This document shows, one piece after another, positions 61,989 to 64,000 of a stretch of 64,000 nucleotides of DNA (within the stretch, counting starts at the first letter, position 1; the number at the start of each line of letters is the position of its first letter). The position numbers and the translations under genes are program-made. The notes below the pieces were generated by a model. The model saw only the letters and a list, made by a program, of their open reading frames with translations. It ran no database searches and had not been told where the DNA came from. Source of the DNA: CAJQQK01 sp049116495 (lineage in GTDB: Bacteria > Pseudomonadota > Alphaproteobacteria > Rhizobiales > Hyphomicrobiaceae); contig JAGDYV010000036.1 in the NCBI GenBank assembly GCA_049116495.1, positions 55,337 through 119,336 on the forward strand, in the 5' to 3' direction.

Positions 61989-63557
61989 ATGATAAAAATG
62001 CACAGATGCTTCGTCGTACTTGGTGCGACGGCGGCGCTCGTCGTAGCTGGGCCTGCAATGGCTCAAAAACGCGGTGGCACACTTACCTATGGCGTCAAGG
62101 CAGGAGTCCCGAACTACGATCTTCAAGGTTCGACGTCGTATGGAATTCTACACCGCGTCGAGCAACATTATTCAACGCTATTGACCTTCGACTGGAAAAA
62201 CTATCCCAAACTGGCCGGCGACATCGCAGAAAGCTGGAGTGTTTCCGACGATCAACTCACCTTCACGTTCAAGATCCGCAAGGGTGTTAAATTTCACGAC
62301 GGTACAGCCCTGACCGCGAAGGACGTGGCGCGCTCGTATGAGCGGATGCGCAATCCGAAAAAGGGGGTGATATCTCCTCGCAAAGCTCTGTTTGCCAGTA
62401 TCGATAAAATTGAAGTGCCCGACAGCCATACTGTGGTTTTTAAATTGAAAGGCCCTGATGCTTTCGCGCTGTACAACTTTGCTGCGCCCTATCACGCTAT
62501 CTATGCAGCAAAGGATATGGAGAAAGAGGGAAATTGGCACGCCAAGAATATCAACGGCACCGGACCCTACCGCTTTGTTGAATACAAGAAGGGCGAGAAA
62601 TGGGTTGGCAAGCGCTACGAAGAGTATCACTTCAAAGACAACTACATTGAGAACACGATCGGCTACAAAATAAAGGATATCACAACGCCACTCGTTGGCG
62701 GGCAGATCATGGCCGAGTTCCGCAGCGTGTCGCCGCCTGAGCGCGCCAATATCAAAAAGCAAATGGGTGACAAGGTGCAATTTTTCGAAGCACCTTTGAT
62801 GACCCAATGGGTGGTCTCGCTCAACACGAAGTTTAAGCCGTTTCAGGACAAGCGTGTTCGTCAGGCGCTGACTTTGTGTATCGATCGCCATAAGGGCTAC
62901 AAAAGCCTGTCGCGCATTACGTTTACCGGGCGCCGTTCCGCGCCGGTTCTGTTCGGCACCAAATTCGCCATGCCTGATGAAATGCTGGACACGATGCCGG
63001 GTTTTGGCCCGGACATTAAGGCCAATCGTGCGAAGGCAAGGAAGTTGCTCAAAGAAGCCGGGCATGAAGGCTTGGCCTTCAAGTATTCGAACCGCGGTGT
63101 TGCCCACCCTTACGACCACATGGGAATCTATCTGATCGCGAACTGGAAGGCATGCGGTCTCAATCCGACAATGGAGACCAACCCGACCTCAAAGTTTGTG
63201 GCAAAGCGCCGGAAGGGTGGTTTTGATGCGACCGTCGATTGGCAGCCAAGCTTCTTTGCTGACCCGTCGCTGATGTTGCAGAAGTATCAATCGAAAAGCC
63301 GGAATCCGCAAAACTATTCGGGTTACGAAAATCCGAAGCTCGACGAACTGTATGACAAGCAGGCAGTCGAACTCGATGTTGCCAAGCGCAAGGCAATTGT
63401 GCACGAGATTGAGAAAATTATCCTCAATGATGCCTGGGTCATACCAATCGCATTTGCCCATCGTGTCGTTCCTATGGCTGCGAAGGTCAAGGGTTATGTG
63501 ATTGTGCCAACGCATACGGCGCACAATGATCATCGCGGTTTGTGGATCGAAGAGTAA
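61989..63557 (+). CDS. ABC transporter substrate-binding protein, peptide/nickel-type (family 5)
   Basis: 522 residues. A Sec signal peptide (residues 1-25, AMA-QKRGG) is followed by the family 5 opening GGTLTYGVKAGVPNYDLQG, the signature region ESWSVSDDQLTFTFKIRKGVKFHDGTALTAKDVARSYERM near 95, and INGTGPYRFVEYKKGEKWVG. Ligands of this family range from peptides to opines and other small organics. GGGAGGA precedes the ATG. It is the first gene of an ABC operon that continues beyond the window. Confidence 0.93.
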   Translation: MIKMHRCFVVLGATAALVVAGPAMAQKRGGTLTYGVKAGVPNYDLQGSTSYGILHRVEQHYSTLLTFDWKNYPKLAGDIAESWSVSDDQLTFTFKIRKGVKFHDGTALTAKDVARSYERMRNPKKGVISPRKALFASIDKIEVPDSHTVVFKLKGPDAFALYNFAAPYHAIYAAKDMEKEGNWHAKNINGTGPYRFVEYKKGEKWVGKRYEEYHFKDNYIENTIGYKIKDITTPLVGGQIMAEFRSVSPPERANIKKQMGDKVQFFEAPLMTQWVVSLNTKFKPFQDKRVRQALTLCIDRHKGYKSLSRITFTGRRSAPVLFGTKFAMPDEMLDTMPGFGPDIKANRAKARKLLKEAGHEGLAFKYSNRGVAHPYDHMGIYLIANWKACGLNPTMETNPTSKFVAKRRKGGFDATVDWQPSFFADPSLMLQKYQSKSRNPQNYSGYENPKLDELYDKQAVELDVAKRKAIVHEIEKIILNDAWVIPIAFAHRVVPMAAKVKGYVIVPTHTAHNDHRGLWIEE

Positions 63558-63569
63558 GGTTTCGCAATG

Positions 63570-63598
63570 TGGATCGGCAGCAATGAGCTGCCGATCCA
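63570..63598 (+). other. Intercistronic 12-bp hairpin after the binding-protein gene
   Basis: A perfect 12-base stem (TGGATCGGCAGC / GCTGCCGATCCA) with the five-base loop AATGA, starting 12 nt after the binding-protein stop. It is not followed by a U-run, so it is more likely an RNA-stabilising or attenuating structure than a full terminator. It would keep binding-protein mRNA more abundant than the transporter mRNA downstream. Confidence 0.7.
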
Positions 63599-63660
63599 TT
63601 ACTCATGCCCAAATCTCTTGGTCGTATTGACCGAGCCAGCAACAGGTAACGCGCCCTGCC

Positions 63661-64000
63661 ATGATGGATGCTGCCGTTAGCGACACGAACGTCCAAGCCG
63701 ACGTCCTGCTGGACGTGGCCGACCTGGAGATCGAGTTCCATACCGGAGCTGGTATCGTGCGGGCGGTAGATGGCATTAGCTTCCACGTCAAACGAGGCGA
63801 ATTTCTAGCCGTTGTCGGAGAGTCGGGTTGCGGGAAATCGGTGTCCGCGCTGTCATTGATGCGGTTGTTGCCGCGTAAGACCGCGCACGTCAATGCTACG
63901 CACATCAACTTCAACGGTCTCGATCTGCAAAGCCTGACCGAGACCGAAATGCGGTTGCTGCGCGGCCGTCATATCTCGATGATCTTCCAGGAGCCGATGA
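63661..64000 (+). CDS. ABC transporter ATP-binding protein, peptide-type (DppD-like), cut by window edge
   Basis: The first 113 residues are visible. LLDVADLEIEFHTGAGIVRAVDGISF is the usual opening of oligopeptide-type ATPases, the Walker A is VVGESGCGKSVSAL, and MRLLRGRHISMIFQEPM is the Q-loop region. It comes directly after the binding protein, so the permease genes should lie downstream. The start could also be the second ATG, one codon later. The remainder, including signature and Walker B, is outside the window. Confidence 0.92.
   Translation, partial: MMDAAVSDTNVQADVLLDVADLEIEFHTGAGIVRAVDGISFHVKRGEFLAVVGESGCGKSVSALSLMRLLPRKTAHVNATHINFNGLDLQSLTETEMRLLRGRHISMIFQEPM

Noticed and set aside
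1..64000. Mobile elements, integrases, tRNA genes, CRISPR arrays or prophage genes
   Set aside because: None was seen; no transposase-like protein, regularly spaced repeat or tRNA cloverleaf was found by reading.

Overview
The window reads as a high-GC proteobacterial chromosome segment, most likely alphaproteobacterial (Hyphomicrobiales or Rhodospirillales type). This rests on family content (phosphonate monoester hydrolase, Cox-like and Ior-like molybdenum hydroxylases, TTT/TRAP/ABC uptake proteins, MLE-type enolases), on AGGAG-type ribosome binding sites, and on frequent GTG/TTG starts. It is densely coding, with about 57 genes. I see no rRNA, tRNA, CRISPR array, transposase, integrase or phage gene. 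I also see no recognisable transcription factor and no flavin reductase.

Layout. (1) 1-7.4 kb: an edge-truncated sulfatase-fold phosphonate monoester hydrolase, a secreted repeat protein, a Rieske oxygenase, an Ldh-type dehydrogenase, a DpgC-like cofactor-free dioxygenase and a small secreted protein. (2) 7.7-16.8 kb: two alpha/beta hydrolases, a di-iron membrane hydroxylase, a luciferase-like monooxygenase, an M24 peptidase-fold enzyme, two NodB-like deacetylases and a Gfo/Idh/MocA oxidoreductase. (3) 16.9-22.8 kb: a six-gene block with CoxG-like, FAD, 2Fe-2S and molybdopterin subunits, a zeta-like GST and a ModA-like binding protein that lacks a signal peptide. (4) 22.8-35.8 kb: an MBL hydrolase, an unknown protein, an LVIVD protein, a COG0523 GTPase, two cyclases, an MLE-type enolase, a zinc alcohol dehydrogenase, a 6PGDH-like enzyme, two ACMSD-like amidohydrolases and a second Gfo/Idh. 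(5) 35.8-41.0 kb: an ABC importer operon with two different ATPases joined by 4-nt ATGA overlaps to a fused permease. (6) 41.4-52.5 kb: a cupin, a PanE-like reductase, two SDRs, two paralogous luciferase-like monooxygenases, a HIBADH-like enzyme, a leaderless DctP-like protein, a PDC-lactonase-like amidohydrolase, a tandem OsmC protein and an acyl-CoA-dehydrogenase-fold monooxygenase. (7) 52.5-64 kb: an IorA/IorB-type molybdenum hydroxylase, a complete TTT carboxylate transporter, a VOC protein, a second acyl-CoA-dehydrogenase-fold protein, an FAH-family hydrolase and the start of a peptide-type ABC transporter.

Taken together this is a catabolic accessory region for aromatic or N-heteroaromatic compounds. 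Uptake systems bring in carboxylates or amines. Molybdenum hydroxylases, Rieske and flavin monooxygenases oxidise rings. Cyclases, amidohydrolases, FAH and alpha/beta hydrolases open and hydrolyse products, and dehydrogenases and the MLE enzyme finish the job. The actual substrate cannot be read from sequence. The points most worth a second look are the two signal-less solute-binding-fold proteins sitting among enzymes, the DpgC homologue outside an antibiotic cluster, the PanE-like reductase without its conserved Asn residues, the twin-ATPase importer, and several perfect palindromes in intergenic regions that could be operators for regulators encoded elsewhere.
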